Positions 1-8,585 of a stretch of 64,000 bases of DNA are shown one piece after another; the stretch's first letter is position 1, and the number at the start of each line of letters is the position of its first letter. The position numbers were made by a program, and so were the translations under genes. The notes beneath the pieces were generated by a model. The model made no database searches and was not told the origin of the DNA. It was given only the letters and a program-made list of their open reading frames with translations. Source of the DNA: Bacillus methanolicus PB1 (GTDB lineage Bacteria > Bacillota > Bacilli > Bacillales > Cytobacillaceae); the NCBI RefSeq assembly GCF_000262755.1, contig NZ_AFEU01000003.1:1261948-1325947 (forward strand). The letters run 5' to 3'.

Positions 1-2329
1 ACTGTGGTTTTTGCTGCTTGCGGACATGAGCGACGACCGCATCAATCTCCTTATCGGAAACAAATGTTCCTTGCAAACGCACAGGCTTTGATGATCCGTT
101 TTCCAAAAATAGCATATCACCCCGGCCGAGCAGTTTCTCTGCTCCGCTTATATCGATAATCGTTCGTGAATCAATCTGCGACGATACGGAAAAAGCGATC
201 CTTGTCGGTACATTTGCCTTAATTAAACCGGTAATGACATCAACGGACGGGCGCTGAGTAGCGATAATCAAGTGAATTCCGCAAGCCCGCGCTTTTTGTG
301 CAATTCGGCAAATTGCTTCTTCTACATCGGCTGGAGACATCATCATTAAGTCGGCCAACTCATCAATGACAATTACAATATATGGAAGTTTTTCGGAATA
401 GCGTTTTTCCTCAATTGCAAGCTCATTAAAACGATTAATATCTCTTACTCCAGTATGGGCAAACAGCTCGTATCGACGTTCCATTTCATCGACAGCCCAC
501 TTTAATGCAGCCGTTGCTGCCTTCACATCCGTTATTACAGGGCTTACGAGATGCGGTATTTGATTATATGGTGCAAGTTCCACCATCTTCGGATCAATGA
601 GAAGCAGCTTTACATCTTGCGGATTCGCTTTATATAACAGGCTTATAAGTATTGAATTAATACATACACTTTTCCCGGAACCTGTTGCCCCGGCAATAAG
701 CCCATGCGGCATCTTTTTTAAGTCGGTTACAATCGGTTTTCCGGAAATGTCCAATCCAAGGACCGCTGTTAACGGGGATTGATTTTCAATAAATTCCCGG
801 CTTTGAATAATTTCACTTATTAAAACAGGCCGGCTCGTTTCATTCGGTACTTCGATTCCAATCGTATGTTTGCCCGGAATTGGTGCTTCAATCCGTATGT
901 CCCTGGCTGCGAGGCTGAGTTTAATATCATCTGATAGATTTGTAATTTTGTTCACTTTTACGCCGGGATCGGGCTGAACTTCAAACCGTGTAACTGACGG
1001 TCCCTGTGTCACATTCACCACTTTCGCCCCGACATTGAAGTTTTCTAATGTTTCATTCAACAGATGTTTCTGTTCTAACAGCCAGCCTGTATTTGATGAT
1101 CTGGCCACAGGCGGTGAAAGCAGGCTTACAGGCGGGTATTCATAAGAATTCTTTTGGTCAGATCCTATCGTACTTAAAGACTCCTTTGGTTGGCTTTGAT
1201 TATGTTCAATCTCCGGACTTTTTTGCAAGAATGATTTAATATGATCGGCAGAACGTTCATTTTGCTCTCTTTTTGCCTGTTCCCTTAATTGAAGCTTTCT
1301 TTTGTCGTCTTTAAGCATTATCACATTAAAAGGAATGTGAGGCCTTCTTCTTTCTGGCACCGCAGCTTGTTCGGATCTTTCCGGGGGCATGTCCCGCATT
1401 ATCGGTTCTTTCTCTTGAGCGGACTGTGTAATAGACGGTTCATTTTCTATTACATCATCCTCTTGACTATGATCCATTTGCCCGGAAGTTTTTGCTTTAT
1501 CAGTTTCGGTTATATCTTGGACATGCCGATATTCATTTGCATCGAAAAGAACACTCTTTTCACCGAGGTTGCTTTCATTTTCTTTGTAGTTCATGGTTGG
1601 TTCAGTCTTATTGTCGTGCGAATCCGCACTACTGTGCGTGGATTCGGATTTCTCACCATGCCCGGTATATGCAATGTCTGTCAAACCATGACGATGCAGA
1701 CGTTCATCTTTCAGCTCTTCGTTCTCAGAATGTGTTGAAACTTTTTGAACATCGGAATGAACAACTTTAAGATTCTGATCATGAACCGTTTTGTTGCGAT
1801 CTATTCCTTCAAGCCCGGTTAATTCGTATTCCACTATTTCTTCTTTGCTTCGGCTCCGCCGCCCGTATCCGTATATAGGAGAAGGTATTTCCGTCGGTCT
1901 AAATGGCTGGCGGTTTTTCATTGCTACTTCCTGCTTGTTCCGATCAAATCTTTTTCTTTCTTTCGATTCAGGCTCAAAGATTTGTTCGGATGAAGCGCTC
2001 ATAACAGAAATGTTCCGTTCCGGTCTCGTTCTGTCTTTCCATTCAGGCCTATCCGGTTTTTCCGCTGGCATTTTAGATGCTCCTGGATCATTTTCGTTTC
2101 GTCTTCTTACCCTTTCCCTTCTTTGTATTCTTTCATTTTGATCAGGAATAAGAGGAAAACGAAATTTACCGTTTGGATATTGATAGGCAATTTTTGCGTC
2201 AACTTCCTTGCTTCCGGAATTTTGCTCTCGGCTGGATTCTTTTGCTTGATAGCTGTCTCCTTCATCAATATATTCAAATTCTTCATAATCATTTTTAAAC
2301 ATTTGGAAAAGCTTCTTAATCCAACTCAA
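1..2329 (-). CDS. sftA: DNA translocase SftA (FtsK/SpoIIIE family), 3' end outside the window
   Basis: Cytosolic FtsK/SpoIIIE-type motor. In B. subtilis SftA (YtpT) moves chromosome ends away from the closing septum. I translated about 776 codons; the gene runs off position 1, and the B. subtilis protein is about 950 residues, so the C-terminal end is missing. The start is TTG with a weak GAGTGA site; the N-terminus reads [11 protein letters not shown], matching the family opening. Residues of roughly 30-430 are a charged, low-complexity linker without membrane segments, which separates SftA from SpoIIIE. The motor follows: Walker A GATGSGKS near residue 547 and Walker [11 protein letters not shown] near residue 650. 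Identity is firm; the exact start is less so. Confidence 0.93.
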   Translation of the reverse strand, partial: MSWIKKLFQMFKNDYEEFEYIDEGDSYQAKESSREQNSGSKEVDAKIAYQYPNGKFRFPLIPDQNERIQRRERVRRRNENDPGASKMPAEKPDRPEWKDRTRPERNISVMSASSEQIFEPESKERKRFDRNKQEVAMKNRQPFRPTEIPSPIYGYGRRSRSKEEIVEYELTGLEGIDRNKTVHDQNLKVVHSDVQKVSTHSENEELKDERLHRHGLTDIAYTGHGEKSESTHSSADSHDNKTEPTMNYKENESNLGEKSVLFDANEYRHVQDITETDKAKTSGQMDHSQEDDVIENEPSITQSAQEKEPIMRDMPPERSEQAAVPERRRPHIPFNVIMLKDDKRKLQLREQAKREQNERSADHIKSFLQKSPEIEHNQSQPKESLSTIGSDQKNSYEYPPVSLLSPPVARSSNTGWLLEQKHLLNETLENFNVGAKVVNVTQGPSVTRFEVQPDPGVKVNKITNLSDDIKLSLAARDIRIEAPIPGKHTIGIEVPNETSRPVLISEIIQSREFIENQSPLTAVLGLDISGKPIVTDLKKMPHGLIAGATGSGKSVCINSILISLLYKANPQDVKLLLIDPKMVELAPYNQIPHLVSPVITDVKAATAALKWAVDEMERRYELFAHTGVRDINRFNELAIEEKRYSEKLPYIVIVIDELADLMMMSPADVEEAICRIAQKARACGIHLIIATQRPSVDVITGLIKANVPTRIAFSVSSQIDSRTIIDISGAEKLLGRGDMLFLENGSSKPVRLQGTFVSDKEIDAVVAHVRKQQKPQ

Positions 2330-2546
2330 TAAAATCACTCTTTCTACTATCACTATCACTTCTATTTTATCAGTAAATCTTAAAATATCGAGAAAATTTG
2401 CGAGAATGAGCCTTAATGAAGAGCAGTTGGTTAATTTTACAAAAATAAAGTCTTACTTTTTTCTTAGCAATTAACATAAGATGGACTATTTTTTTCAAAG
2501 CGGTAACGAATATTTCAAATTTCTTGCATGAATAAGGAGAAAAAAG
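2330..2546. other. AT-rich intergenic sequence upstream of sftA
   Basis: This stretch between the palindromic element and the sftA start holds no convincing ORF on either strand. It should contain the sftA promoter on the minus strand, but no clear sigma-A hexamer pair was found. Confidence 0.4.
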
Positions 2547-2667
2547 AAGAGGCTGCCTCATAAGGATCTGACCCCATGTGCATTTATCAATATATAGCAC
2601 ATTTATGCAACATTATGTCCTATATATTGTTTATGGGGTCTCATCCTTAGGCATGAGACAGCCTCTT
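2547..2667. repeat. Full-length palindromic intergenic element (family A, copy 1)
   Basis: A nested inverted repeat of 121 bp. Outer arms are AAGAGGCTGCCTC and GAGACAGCCTCTT. Inside lie a GGNTCTGACCCCA / TGGGGTCTCATCC pair and a central CAATATATAG / CTATATATTG pair. Read on the minus strand the right end is followed by CTTTTTT, so it can act as an intrinsic terminator for ytpQ. It closely matches the copies at 33415 and 37526. No transposase is present. Confidence 0.85.
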
Positions 2668-2684
2668 AACTGTATCCAAAAAAA

Positions 2685-3482
2685 TCACGGCTTTTTTCGA
2701 TTCTTTCCTAAAATAAAGATCGGTTCAAGCTCTTCATTCTCATAAAAGAACGATAAGGCAGTTATCGGAACATAGCCGCTTGCAAAAAAGCTCATCGTCA
2801 TCTGAGCAAGAACATCGAAGCCGGTATCATTTTGAATGTCGCCGATAATCAACACATCCTGGTGAGGGACCGATACCGTCATCCTGCCGGTGATTTTTTT
2901 CTCCATGTCCTTTAAGAACGACTTATTTAAAATTCTGCTTGCATCATATCCGTCATTTGTATTTATAAAGTAAAAAGTATTGCCGGCCACTTGATCTTCT
3001 TTCGTGGTTACAGGGAGAGTCCTGACATTAAATAAAGCAGTTTCCCTGACCCTGTCCGCGTCCCATTGTTCCTTTTTCAGCAAATTTTCATCAATAAGCC
3101 GGTACGTTTTTCCCAGATCCAAAGCATAATAAATTCTCGTTTCTGCTGTATGGTCATCATAAAAAAACGGGACTCCTTCTTCGGCTTCCGTTGGAAATGA
3201 AGTGGAACGGATAACAGGAAAAATGCTTTTTTCTTTTCCGGAAAGCTGAACATCATGGTCCATTGCCCTCAAGCCTTCCTCTACATAATACACTACTTCA
3301 TCAATCGCTTTCTCTTTTTGAAGCTGCCACTTTGCTATAATTCCGGGCAGCGAAACAGTAATTCCTTTGCCTGTTTGTTTGTTCTCTATTCTGAGCTGGT
3401 CTTTCTCACGGTCAAAAGAAAATGTACGATCCGGCCGGCTTAACCGTTTTTCAAGTTCTTTCCTCATTTTTTTGCTGTTCAT
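2685..3482 (-). CDS. ytpQ: DUF1444 family protein YtpQ
   Basis: A 265-residue soluble protein of the UPF0354/DUF1444 family, function unknown. The N-terminus ([20 protein letters not shown]) and the LPGIIAKW segment near residue 45 match the B. subtilis YtpQ family pattern, and the length (about 269 in B. subtilis) agrees. No signal peptide or membrane span is visible. A strong AAAGGAGG site precedes the ATG at 3482. It lies downstream of ytpP on the same strand, separated from it by a terminator, and is followed by a palindromic element that probably ends its transcript. The order ytpP-ytpQ is the usual Bacillus arrangement. Confidence 0.85.
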   Translation of the reverse strand: MNSKKMRKELEKRLSRPDRTFSFDREKDQLRIENKQTGKGITVSLPGIIAKWQLQKEKAIDEVVYYVEEGLRAMDHDVQLSGKEKSIFPVIRSTSFPTEAEEGVPFFYDDHTAETRIYYALDLGKTYRLIDENLLKKEQWDADRVRETALFNVRTLPVTTKEDQVAGNTFYFINTNDGYDASRILNKSFLKDMEKKITGRMTVSVPHQDVLIIGDIQNDTGFDVLAQMTMSFFASGYVPITALSFFYENEELEPIFILGKNRKKP

Positions 3483-3548
3483 TTTTTCCTCCTTTCATAA
3501 AAATACCCTTTAACTTACTGTTTTACCTTTCCAATCGTACAACAAAAT

Positions 3549-3575
3549 CCCCCCATCTCAAAAGAGACGGAGGGA
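3549..3575 (-). terminator. Intrinsic terminator of ytpP
   Basis: On the minus strand CCCTCCGTCTC pairs with GAGATGGGGGG around a TTTT loop, followed by ATTTTGTTG. It lies 7-34 nt past the ytpP stop codon. Confidence 0.75.
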
Positions 3576-3581
3576 ATGCTA

Positions 3582-3896
3582 TTATTTCAGATTTGAAATA
3601 AATGTTTCAACTTCTTCCTGGGTTTTACGATCTTTGCTGACGAAGCGTCCCATTTCGCGGCCATTTTCAAACGCAATAAAACTCGGGATTCCAAATACAT
3701 CCAATTGACCGCATAAATCAATAAATTGATCGCGATCAACATGTACAAATGTAAATTCGGTAAATTTTTCTTCAATTTCCGGAAGCGCCGGTTCGATTGC
3801 CCGGCAATCCGGACACCAGTCCGCCGAAAAAACAAAAAGATGTTTTCCGTTTTTCTTAAACTGCTCAAATTGCTCTACTGATTCTAAGTTTTTCAC
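3582..3896 (-). CDS. ytpP: Thioredoxin-like protein YtpP
   Basis: A 104-residue thioredoxin-fold protein. The redox motif WCPDC sits at residues 27-31 and the cis-proline of GIPSF at residue 71, so it is a plausible cytoplasmic thiol-disulfide reductase. The active-site dipeptide PD differs from the GP of classical TrxA, so redox potential and partners probably differ. There is no signal peptide. The start is GTG at 3896, chosen because AGGAGG lies 9 nt upstream. A small membrane-like reading frame overlaps this start codon from upstream. Confidence 0.88.
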   Translation of the reverse strand: MKNLESVEQFEQFKKNGKHLFVFSADWCPDCRAIEPALPEIEEKFTEFTFVHVDRDQFIDLCGQLDVFGIPSFIAFENGREMGRFVSKDRKTQEEVETFISNLK

Positions 3897-4051
3897 TTTC
3901 TTTCTCCTCCTGTATGAATCAATATGTCACCGGACTCGATCCAGCCTTTTTTCCTCATATATTCCGATAATAGCAGCCAAAATGCCGCAGGTCCAATAAA
4001 ATGCAAAATAGCAGCCTTCAGCCATACCTCCGTTCCAAACCATTTTTGTGA
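3896..4051 (-). CDS. Possible small membrane protein or 3' remnant upstream of ytpP
   Basis: An open frame ends in a TGA overlapping the GTG of ytpP and contains the ytpP ribosome site. It reads about 50 residues, including one hydrophobic segment (AAILHFIGPAAFWLLL) and a basic tail ending HTGGERK. Upstream it runs straight into the 39-bp tandem repeats and meets a stop there, and no ATG/GTG start with a ribosome site exists in frame. It may be a small gene with a cryptic start, or the 3' part of a gene cut by the repeats. Composition looks protein-like, but I do not recognise the family. Confidence 0.35.
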
Positions 4052-4052
4052 T

Positions 4053-4166
4053 ATTAACGCATTAACGCAGTGAGGGTCTGGCCCTCATTATATTAACGCA
4101 TTAACGTGGTGCGGGACTGGCCCTCATTGAATTAACGCATTAACGCGGTGAGGGATTGACCCCTTT
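4053..4166. repeat. 39-bp tandem repeat (family B), three units
   Basis: Three units start at 4053, 4092 and 4131, an exact 39-bp period. Each unit is ATTAACGCATTAACGC followed by a palindromic core such as TGAGGGTCTGGCCCTCA. The stop codon of the DUF84 gene lies inside the third unit. Further copies occur at 4732 and 42430. Confidence 0.85.
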
Positions 4167-4673
4167 TTTTGTCTGGTATTCGTATTGCCCGATGAGCAGG
4201 TTCATGATATGAGAAAACATACTTGCACGATCGATTCTCCCTTTTGTAAAAACTCCGACTGCTCCTTCATTTTTACGAACGTCTGCTTTTTGGGCATAGT
4301 CTTCCATTACCGGGCCTAATTCTTCACCGGACCGGAGCCGTTCCGCTATCACTTCAGGAAGCAAAATTCGGGCGCCCCCGGCAATAATCGGCATAGAATT
4401 TTGCGTGATAAGCGCCCCCCAATTACATAGACACAATCCATAGCTTGTTTCCTGGACGCCTCCCTCCAGGCCGATCCCAATATCTCCTTTACCTGTCTCT
4501 AGTGCCTGAATAGCCCGGTTTACAGCTCCCTTTATCGTTTCTTCATCACTAAAAGGCTGCTCGCTTACTCCTGAGGGAACGTCAACTGAAAAAAATTCAG
4601 CTTCATAGCCGGAAAACGCACTCTTAACCGCTGAAACTTTTGCCGGATTTTTCGTACCAATTATTATCTTCAT
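4140..4673 (-). CDS. DUF84 family (YjjX-like) non-canonical purine NTP phosphatase
   Basis: A 177-residue protein of the DUF84/YjjX family, whose E. coli member hydrolyses inosine and xanthosine triphosphates. This is probably a house-cleaning activity in the cytosol. The substrate loop GTKNPAK is at residues 6-12 and the GLEGGV motif at 68-73, both typical. The ATG at 4673 has only a weak ribosome site. The last codons (GVNPSPR, then TAA) are encoded by the third unit of the 39-bp repeat, so the native C-terminus has been replaced or extended by repeat DNA. The catalytic core is complete, so the gene is probably active. Substrate is inferred from the family. Confidence 0.8.
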   Translation of the reverse strand: MKIIIGTKNPAKVSAVKSAFSGYEAEFFSVDVPSGVSEQPFSDEETIKGAVNRAIQALETGKGDIGIGLEGGVQETSYGLCLCNWGALITQNSMPIIAGGARILLPEVIAERLRSGEELGPVMEDYAQKADVRKNEGAVGVFTKGRIDRASMFSHIMNLLIGQYEYQTKKGVNPSPR

Positions 4674-4731
4674 TCTTCCATCTCACTTTCATGTAAAAAG
4701 TAAAAGAAAGCTCCCGAACGGCGTCCCCAGC

Positions 4732-4809
4732 GCTTTAACACTTTAACGCAGTGCGGGCCTGGCCCTCAATGCATTAACGCATTAACGCAATGAGGGTCTG
4801 GCCCCCGAT
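4732..4809. repeat. 39-bp tandem repeat (family B), two units
   Basis: Two units start at 4732 and 4771, again 39 bp apart, with cores GCGGGCCTGGCCCTC and TGAGGGTCTGGCCCC. They abut the stop codon of ytoP. Together with the array at 4053 they flank the DUF84 gene on both sides. Confidence 0.8.
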
Positions 4810-5882
4810 TACCCATTTTGTTTAATCGAGTCAACGGTAGAACGGTCACATGCTTTTACAAGTTTTACAAGCAGCTCTTTTGCGGCCGCGTAATCATCGA
4901 CATGAATGATCGATGCATGAGTATGAATATACCTCGCACAAATTCCAATTACTGCGCTTGGAACACCTTCGTTCGAAAGATGAACGCGGCCTGCGTCTGT
5001 TCCGCCCTGGGAAACGAAGTATTGATATGGAATTCCGTGTGTTTCTGCCGTATCAAGAACAAATTCTTTCATTCCCCGATGCGTTACCATCGAACGGTCC
5101 AAAATGCGGAGCAAGACTCCTTTTCCTATATGGCCGAATTCTTTTTTGTCACCTGTCATATCATTGGCCGGGCTTGCGTCAAGGGCAAAGAAAAGATCCG
5201 GCTTAATCATATTTGCAGCAGTCTGCGCCCCTCTTAACCCGACTTCTTCCTGCACTGTCGCACCGGAATATAAAATATTCGGCAGTTTTTCGTTTTGCAC
5301 TTCCTGAAGAAGCTCAATCGCAAGGCCGCACCCGTACCTGTTGTCCCATGCTTTCGCTAAAATTTTTTTGTTATTGGCCATCGGAGTAAACGGACAGATC
5401 GGCACGATTTGCTGCCCTGGTTTAATCCCGATTTTTATCGCATCTTCCTTGTCATCTGCCCCGATATCAATGAGCATATTTTTAATTTCCATTGGCTTAT
5501 TGCGTTTTGCATCATCTAAAAGATGCGGAGGGATTGACCCAATTACGCCGATAACTGGACCGTTTTCCGTAATAATTTGCACCCGCTGCGCAAGTAAAAC
5601 CTGGCTCCACCATCCTCCAAGAGTCTGGAATCGGATCATTCCATTGTCCGTGATGGAGGTAACCATAAAACCTACTTCATCCATATGGCCCGCGACCATT
5701 ATAACAGGGCCTCTATCGTCGCCACGTTTTACTCCAAAGATGCTTCCAAGTCCATCCTGGACAACTTCATCAGCGTATTGGCCAAGCTGTTCTCTCATAA
5801 ATTTACGGACTTGATGTTCATTGCCCGGGGCACCGGGAAGTTCCGTTAATGTTTTAAAAAGCTGTAATGTGTGTTCATTCAT
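4809..5882 (-). CDS. ytoP: M42 family metallo-aminopeptidase YtoP
   Basis: A 357-residue cytosolic M42 peptidase (glutamyl aminopeptidase/deblocking aminopeptidase group). Di-zinc ligands are visible: H66 and D68 in GHMDEVG, D180 in AWDNR, the catalytic/ligand pair E212-E213 in QEEVGLRG, D235 in ALDASP, and H320 in RYIH. Length is normal for M42 enzymes, which usually form large tetrahedral oligomers. The ATG at 5882 is preceded by AAGGAG. A family B repeat array directly follows the stop codon. The exact peptide substrates cannot be told from sequence. Confidence 0.9.
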   Translation of the reverse strand: MNEHTLQLFKTLTELPGAPGNEHQVRKFMREQLGQYADEVVQDGLGSIFGVKRGDDRGPVIMVAGHMDEVGFMVTSITDNGMIRFQTLGGWWSQVLLAQRVQIITENGPVIGVIGSIPPHLLDDAKRNKPMEIKNMLIDIGADDKEDAIKIGIKPGQQIVPICPFTPMANNKKILAKAWDNRYGCGLAIELLQEVQNEKLPNILYSGATVQEEVGLRGAQTAANMIKPDLFFALDASPANDMTGDKKEFGHIGKGVLLRILDRSMVTHRGMKEFVLDTAETHGIPYQYFVSQGGTDAGRVHLSNEGVPSAVIGICARYIHTHASIIHVDDYAAAKELLVKLVKACDRSTVDSIKQNG

Positions 5883-6117
5883 CGTCCTTAGACTCCTTTA
5901 TTTACCTATTTTCTAGGCTATCTTTATATGTATAGTGTTTATTTTACAGAACTTTCACACGGTCTACCACTTCTTACGCGGCGATTGTGATGCAAGTTTT
6001 CTCAAAATATCTTGATTAAATTATGTTTCGCATTAAAAAATTTTGGTATGATAAGATGAGAAAATGAAACCTTATATTTCCCCTGGATGTTGAGCCTTTA
6101 CAATTGGAGGTATACAT

Positions 6118-6432
6118 ATGAACTGGAAAACTTTCTTGTTGGGAGTTGGTGCAGGTTTTATTGCCGGTTACGCAGCAAAAGAACTTCTTGATCAAAACAA
6201 AACAATTTCCCCCGAAAAAGTTTTAGAACATGTAAAATCCGAATTTAAAAAACAAGGGCCGATCAGCGGTTCCTGGATTCAGATGAAAACTGAACCATAC
6301 GAAAAGAAGTTGCTGCAATACAACGTATACAAAGGTGGAATATTCAGAATGGCAAATGGCAAAAACGAGCAAATTGAATTCATTGCTGATGCATCTACCG
6401 GAACCATTCTCGACGTGTATCAGACATCATAA
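6118..6432 (+). CDS. ytzB: PepSY-domain small protein YtzB
   Basis: A 104-residue protein with a single N-terminal hydrophobic segment (residues 5-20, FLLGVGAGFIAGYAAK) and a PepSY-like domain over the remainder, ending in the typical DASTGTILDVY strand. It is probably membrane-anchored with the PepSY domain outside. PepSY domains in Bacillus are often linked to inhibition or folding of secreted peptidases, but no function is proven here. GGAGGT 7 nt before the ATG fixes the start. It is transcribed alone, divergent from ytoP, and ends at a shared bidirectional terminator. Confidence 0.85.
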   Translation: MNWKTFLLGVGAGFIAGYAAKELLDQNKTISPEKVLEHVKSEFKKQGPISGSWIQMKTEPYEKKLLQYNVYKGGIFRMANGKNEQIEFIADASTGTILDVYQTS

Positions 6433-6454
6433 TATTTGAAAATTTTTCCGCAGC

Positions 6455-6486
6455 AAAAAAATCCCCTGAATTGAAGGGATTTTTTC
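6455..6486. terminator. Bidirectional terminator between ytzB and trmB
   Basis: AAAAATCCC and GGGATTTTT form the stem around a loop of about 10 nt. The A-run on one side and T-run on the other allow termination of both convergent transcripts. Confidence 0.85.
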
Positions 6487-6498
6487 CTGTTGAAACAT

Positions 6499-7137
6499 TT
6501 ATTGGAATTTTACCTCACAACGGTAAATGCGATTTCCTTTTTCGGAAAATTTTTGTTCATACTCTGTCATTACATTGCCTTCAAAGTTGCTTTTATGCAA
6601 ATCCAAACTGATATCCTTCAGCAATAATCCATATTCTGAAAAACTGACCAATGAGTATTCAAACAACCCCTGATTGTCTGTTTTAAAATGTATTTCCCCC
6701 TCATCGACAAGAATATCTTTATAGAGATCAAGGAAGGATTTATATGTTAGTCTCCGCTTTTCATGGCGCTTTTTTGGCCATGGGTCGGAAAAATTAAGAT
6801 AAATCCTCTCAACATCCCCTTTTGCAAAGTATTCCTTCAAATTTGCCGCATTTACGTTTAAAAGCTTAACATTTGGCAGCTCTGCTTCAATCAGCCTGTC
6901 CAATGCAGAAACTAAAACACTTTCCTGCAATTCAATTCCAAGGTAATTTATTTTTGGATTCTTTCGGGCCATTTCAGTGATAAACCGGCCTTTTCCTGTG
7001 CCAATTTCAATATGGAGCGGCAGGTCCTTTTCAAAAGCTTCGGTCCATTTTCCTTTATAATCCTGTGGAGATAAGATAACGTATTGAGGATATTGCTTTA
7101 GTTTATCCTTTGCCCAAGGCTTATTTCGTAATCGCAT
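6499..7137 (-). CDS. trmB: tRNA (guanine-N7-)-methyltransferase TrmB
   Basis: A 212-residue SAM-dependent methyltransferase forming m7G46 in the tRNA variable loop. Motifs seen: EIGTGKG for SAM binding near residue 45 and the family signature [12 protein letters not shown] near residues 118-129. An upstream in-frame ATG exists at 7185, but GAGGTG 6 nt before the ATG at 7137 and the canonical opening MRLRNKPWA identify the shorter start. It is convergent with ytzB across a shared terminator. This is standard housekeeping. Confidence 0.93.
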   Translation of the reverse strand: MRLRNKPWAKDKLKQYPQYVILSPQDYKGKWTEAFEKDLPLHIEIGTGKGRFITEMARKNPKINYLGIELQESVLVSALDRLIEAELPNVKLLNVNAANLKEYFAKGDVERIYLNFSDPWPKKRHEKRRLTYKSFLDLYKDILVDEGEIHFKTDNQGLFEYSLVSFSEYGLLLKDISLDLHKSNFEGNVMTEYEQKFSEKGNRIYRCEVKFQ

Positions 7138-7255
7138 TGTGACACCTCTATAAAATAATATCGTCCAAACCATACCATGCACCATAATGGGAGCGCAACC
7201 TTTTTATTGTCATTCCAGGCATATATGAAATCAAACAAAATCCAATGTATAAATG

Positions 7256-7290
7256 CAAAAAGGAATTCACAACATATAAGTGAATTCCTT
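7256..7290 (-). terminator. Intrinsic terminator, minus strand, upstream of ytzH
   Basis: A perfect 11-bp inverted repeat, AAGGAATTCAC and GTGAATTCCTT, with a 9-nt loop. On the minus strand a TTTTT run follows; on the plus strand no T-run follows. It would stop a minus-strand transcript arriving from ytmP through ytzH. An operator role for ytzH, whose start is 25 bp away, is the alternative. Confidence 0.6.
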
Positions 7291-7314
7291 CATAAACTGA
7301 AAGGATGATTTGAA

Positions 7315-7593
7315 ATGCCGTTAAGTCATCAAGATCAAGTAAATTTATTAACAGATATATTAAGCAATCACCAGCTGGATTGCTGCGGATCTGTTTCTGA
7401 ATGTGAACAATTGGAACGATTGGTAAAGTCATTAATGGATAACAACAACGTAAATGAAAATATAAAAACAGTTTTACAAGAAATATATGAATACAGCCGG
7501 CACGGAATTCAATCATCTGATTTAGACCGGTACATTGAATCAAACCAAGAGCGGTTAGCCCAATGGGTAAATAATATGAATCAATTATCTTAA
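7315..7593 (+). CDS. ytzH: YtzH-like protein
   Basis: A 92-residue, acidic, largely helical cytosolic protein of the YtzH family, function unknown. Two cysteines (CC, residues 23-24) lie in the segment DCCGSVSECEQLE, with a third at residue 30, a conserved-looking cluster that could bind a metal or be redox active (inference only). AAAGGATG precedes the ATG. It sits between trmB and ytmP, both on the other strand, as in B. subtilis. Its stop codon is 5 bp from that of ytmP with no terminator between them. Confidence 0.8.
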   Translation: MPLSHQDQVNLLTDILSNHQLDCCGSVSECEQLERLVKSLMDNNNVNENIKTVLQEIYEYSRHGIQSSDLDRYIESNQERLAQWVNNMNQLS

Positions 7594-7598
7594 CAACT

Positions 7599-8372
7599 TT
7601 ATAAAATAACGTCCAAATATTGAATCCATTTTTCCATTTCGTCAAAGCGTTTTTTATTTTTATACCATTGGATCGAAGTTAATGTTTGAGCATGAACATA
7701 CCACTTCATTCTCAGTTTTAAATCTTCCGTTAGTTTCGTTCCGTACCGATTTAACCAGCTTTCCCACTCATTCTCAGGGATATACCAGTACAAAAGAAGG
7801 CCAAGATCTATCGCGGGATCAGCAATCATCGCACTATCCCAATCGATTAAATACAACTGGTTGTCGTCAGAAAGCAGCCAGTTGTTATGATTTACATCGC
7901 AGTGGCAAACCACTTTTTCATTGCAACGAATGTTGGCAACTTCTTTTCCTAAAAAATCTCTCGCTTTTTTAACAGCCGGAAATTCAAGCAGATCAGTATC
8001 CAATTCTTTCTCAATTATGTGAAGAAGGGTTTCCGGTTGAAGCGGTGATTTTCCGAGCCTCGTTAACATACCGAGCAAAGGCTTAGATTGATGAATTTTC
8101 CTGAGGAGCTTTGCCACCCGGGTATCGTTCATCTCCGGAGGCTTTAACTCCCGCCCGTACAACCATTGCTGGGCAGTGATCACATCTCCGTTTTCCAATC
8201 TCTTTGTCCAAACAAGTTTTGGGACAATTCCCTCAGCAGATAAAACAGCCAGGAATGGAGAAGAATTACGCTTTAAAAACAACTTTTGTTCTTGATGCTT
8301 GGCAATAAATGCTTCTCCTGTGTTCCCGCCAGCGGGAACAATCTCCCAATCTTGTCCAAATAAATGTTCCAA
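7599..8372 (-). CDS. ytmP: Phosphotransferase YtmP (aminoglycoside/choline kinase fold)
   Basis: A 257-residue protein with the eukaryotic-like kinase fold of the APH/choline kinase group. The catalytic loop HCDVNHNNW and the metal-binding DWDSA motif are intact, so it should transfer phosphate from ATP to a small hydroxylated molecule; the substrate is unknown. The start is TTG at 8372 with GAAGGTG 8 nt upstream; no ATG fits. It is convergent with ytzH, with 5 bp between stop codons and no terminator in the gap. The likely terminator is at 7256, beyond ytzH. Confidence 0.8.
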   Translation of the reverse strand: MEHLFGQDWEIVPAGGNTGEAFIAKHQEQKLFLKRNSSPFLAVLSAEGIVPKLVWTKRLENGDVITAQQWLYGRELKPPEMNDTRVAKLLRKIHQSKPLLGMLTRLGKSPLQPETLLHIIEKELDTDLLEFPAVKKARDFLGKEVANIRCNEKVVCHCDVNHNNWLLSDDNQLYLIDWDSAMIADPAIDLGLLLYWYIPENEWESWLNRYGTKLTEDLKLRMKWYVHAQTLTSIQWYKNKKRFDEMEKWIQYLDVIL

Positions 8373-8462
8373 AATTGTTCACCTTCAATTTATTCGACAA
8401 CAGCGGAAATTGGCTCCTTTGCCAAATACAGCCGAATCATCTTTGAATGTATTTATCCTCGA

Positions 8463-8509
8463 AAAGATAAAAAAGACAGCTATTGAAAATAACTCTAACA
8501 ATAGCTATC
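8463..8509 (-). terminator. Intrinsic terminator of amyX
   Basis: On the minus strand GATAGCTATTG pairs with CAATAGCTGTC (one G-U) around a 13-nt loop, followed by TTTTTTATCTTTT. It lies about 75 bp past the amyX stop. Confidence 0.8.
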
Positions 8510-8585
8510 TTAATAAATATTATCTCCAATTGACTTATATCGTCAAGTAAATCATGATCTAAAAAATAGCAGAAAACGCTTTTAA

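Noticed and set aside
597..2332. Several plus-strand ORFs of 60-149 codons over the first 2.3 kb
   Set aside because: All are antisense shadows of the sftA coding region, which runs off the window edge on the minus strand.
2370..2600. 76-codon minus-strand ORF
   Set aside because: Half of it is the palindromic repeat; no ribosome site and no protein-like pattern.
4053..4166. Possible CRISPR-like repeat
   Set aside because: Units are adjacent at 39 bp without unique spacers, and no cas gene is nearby.
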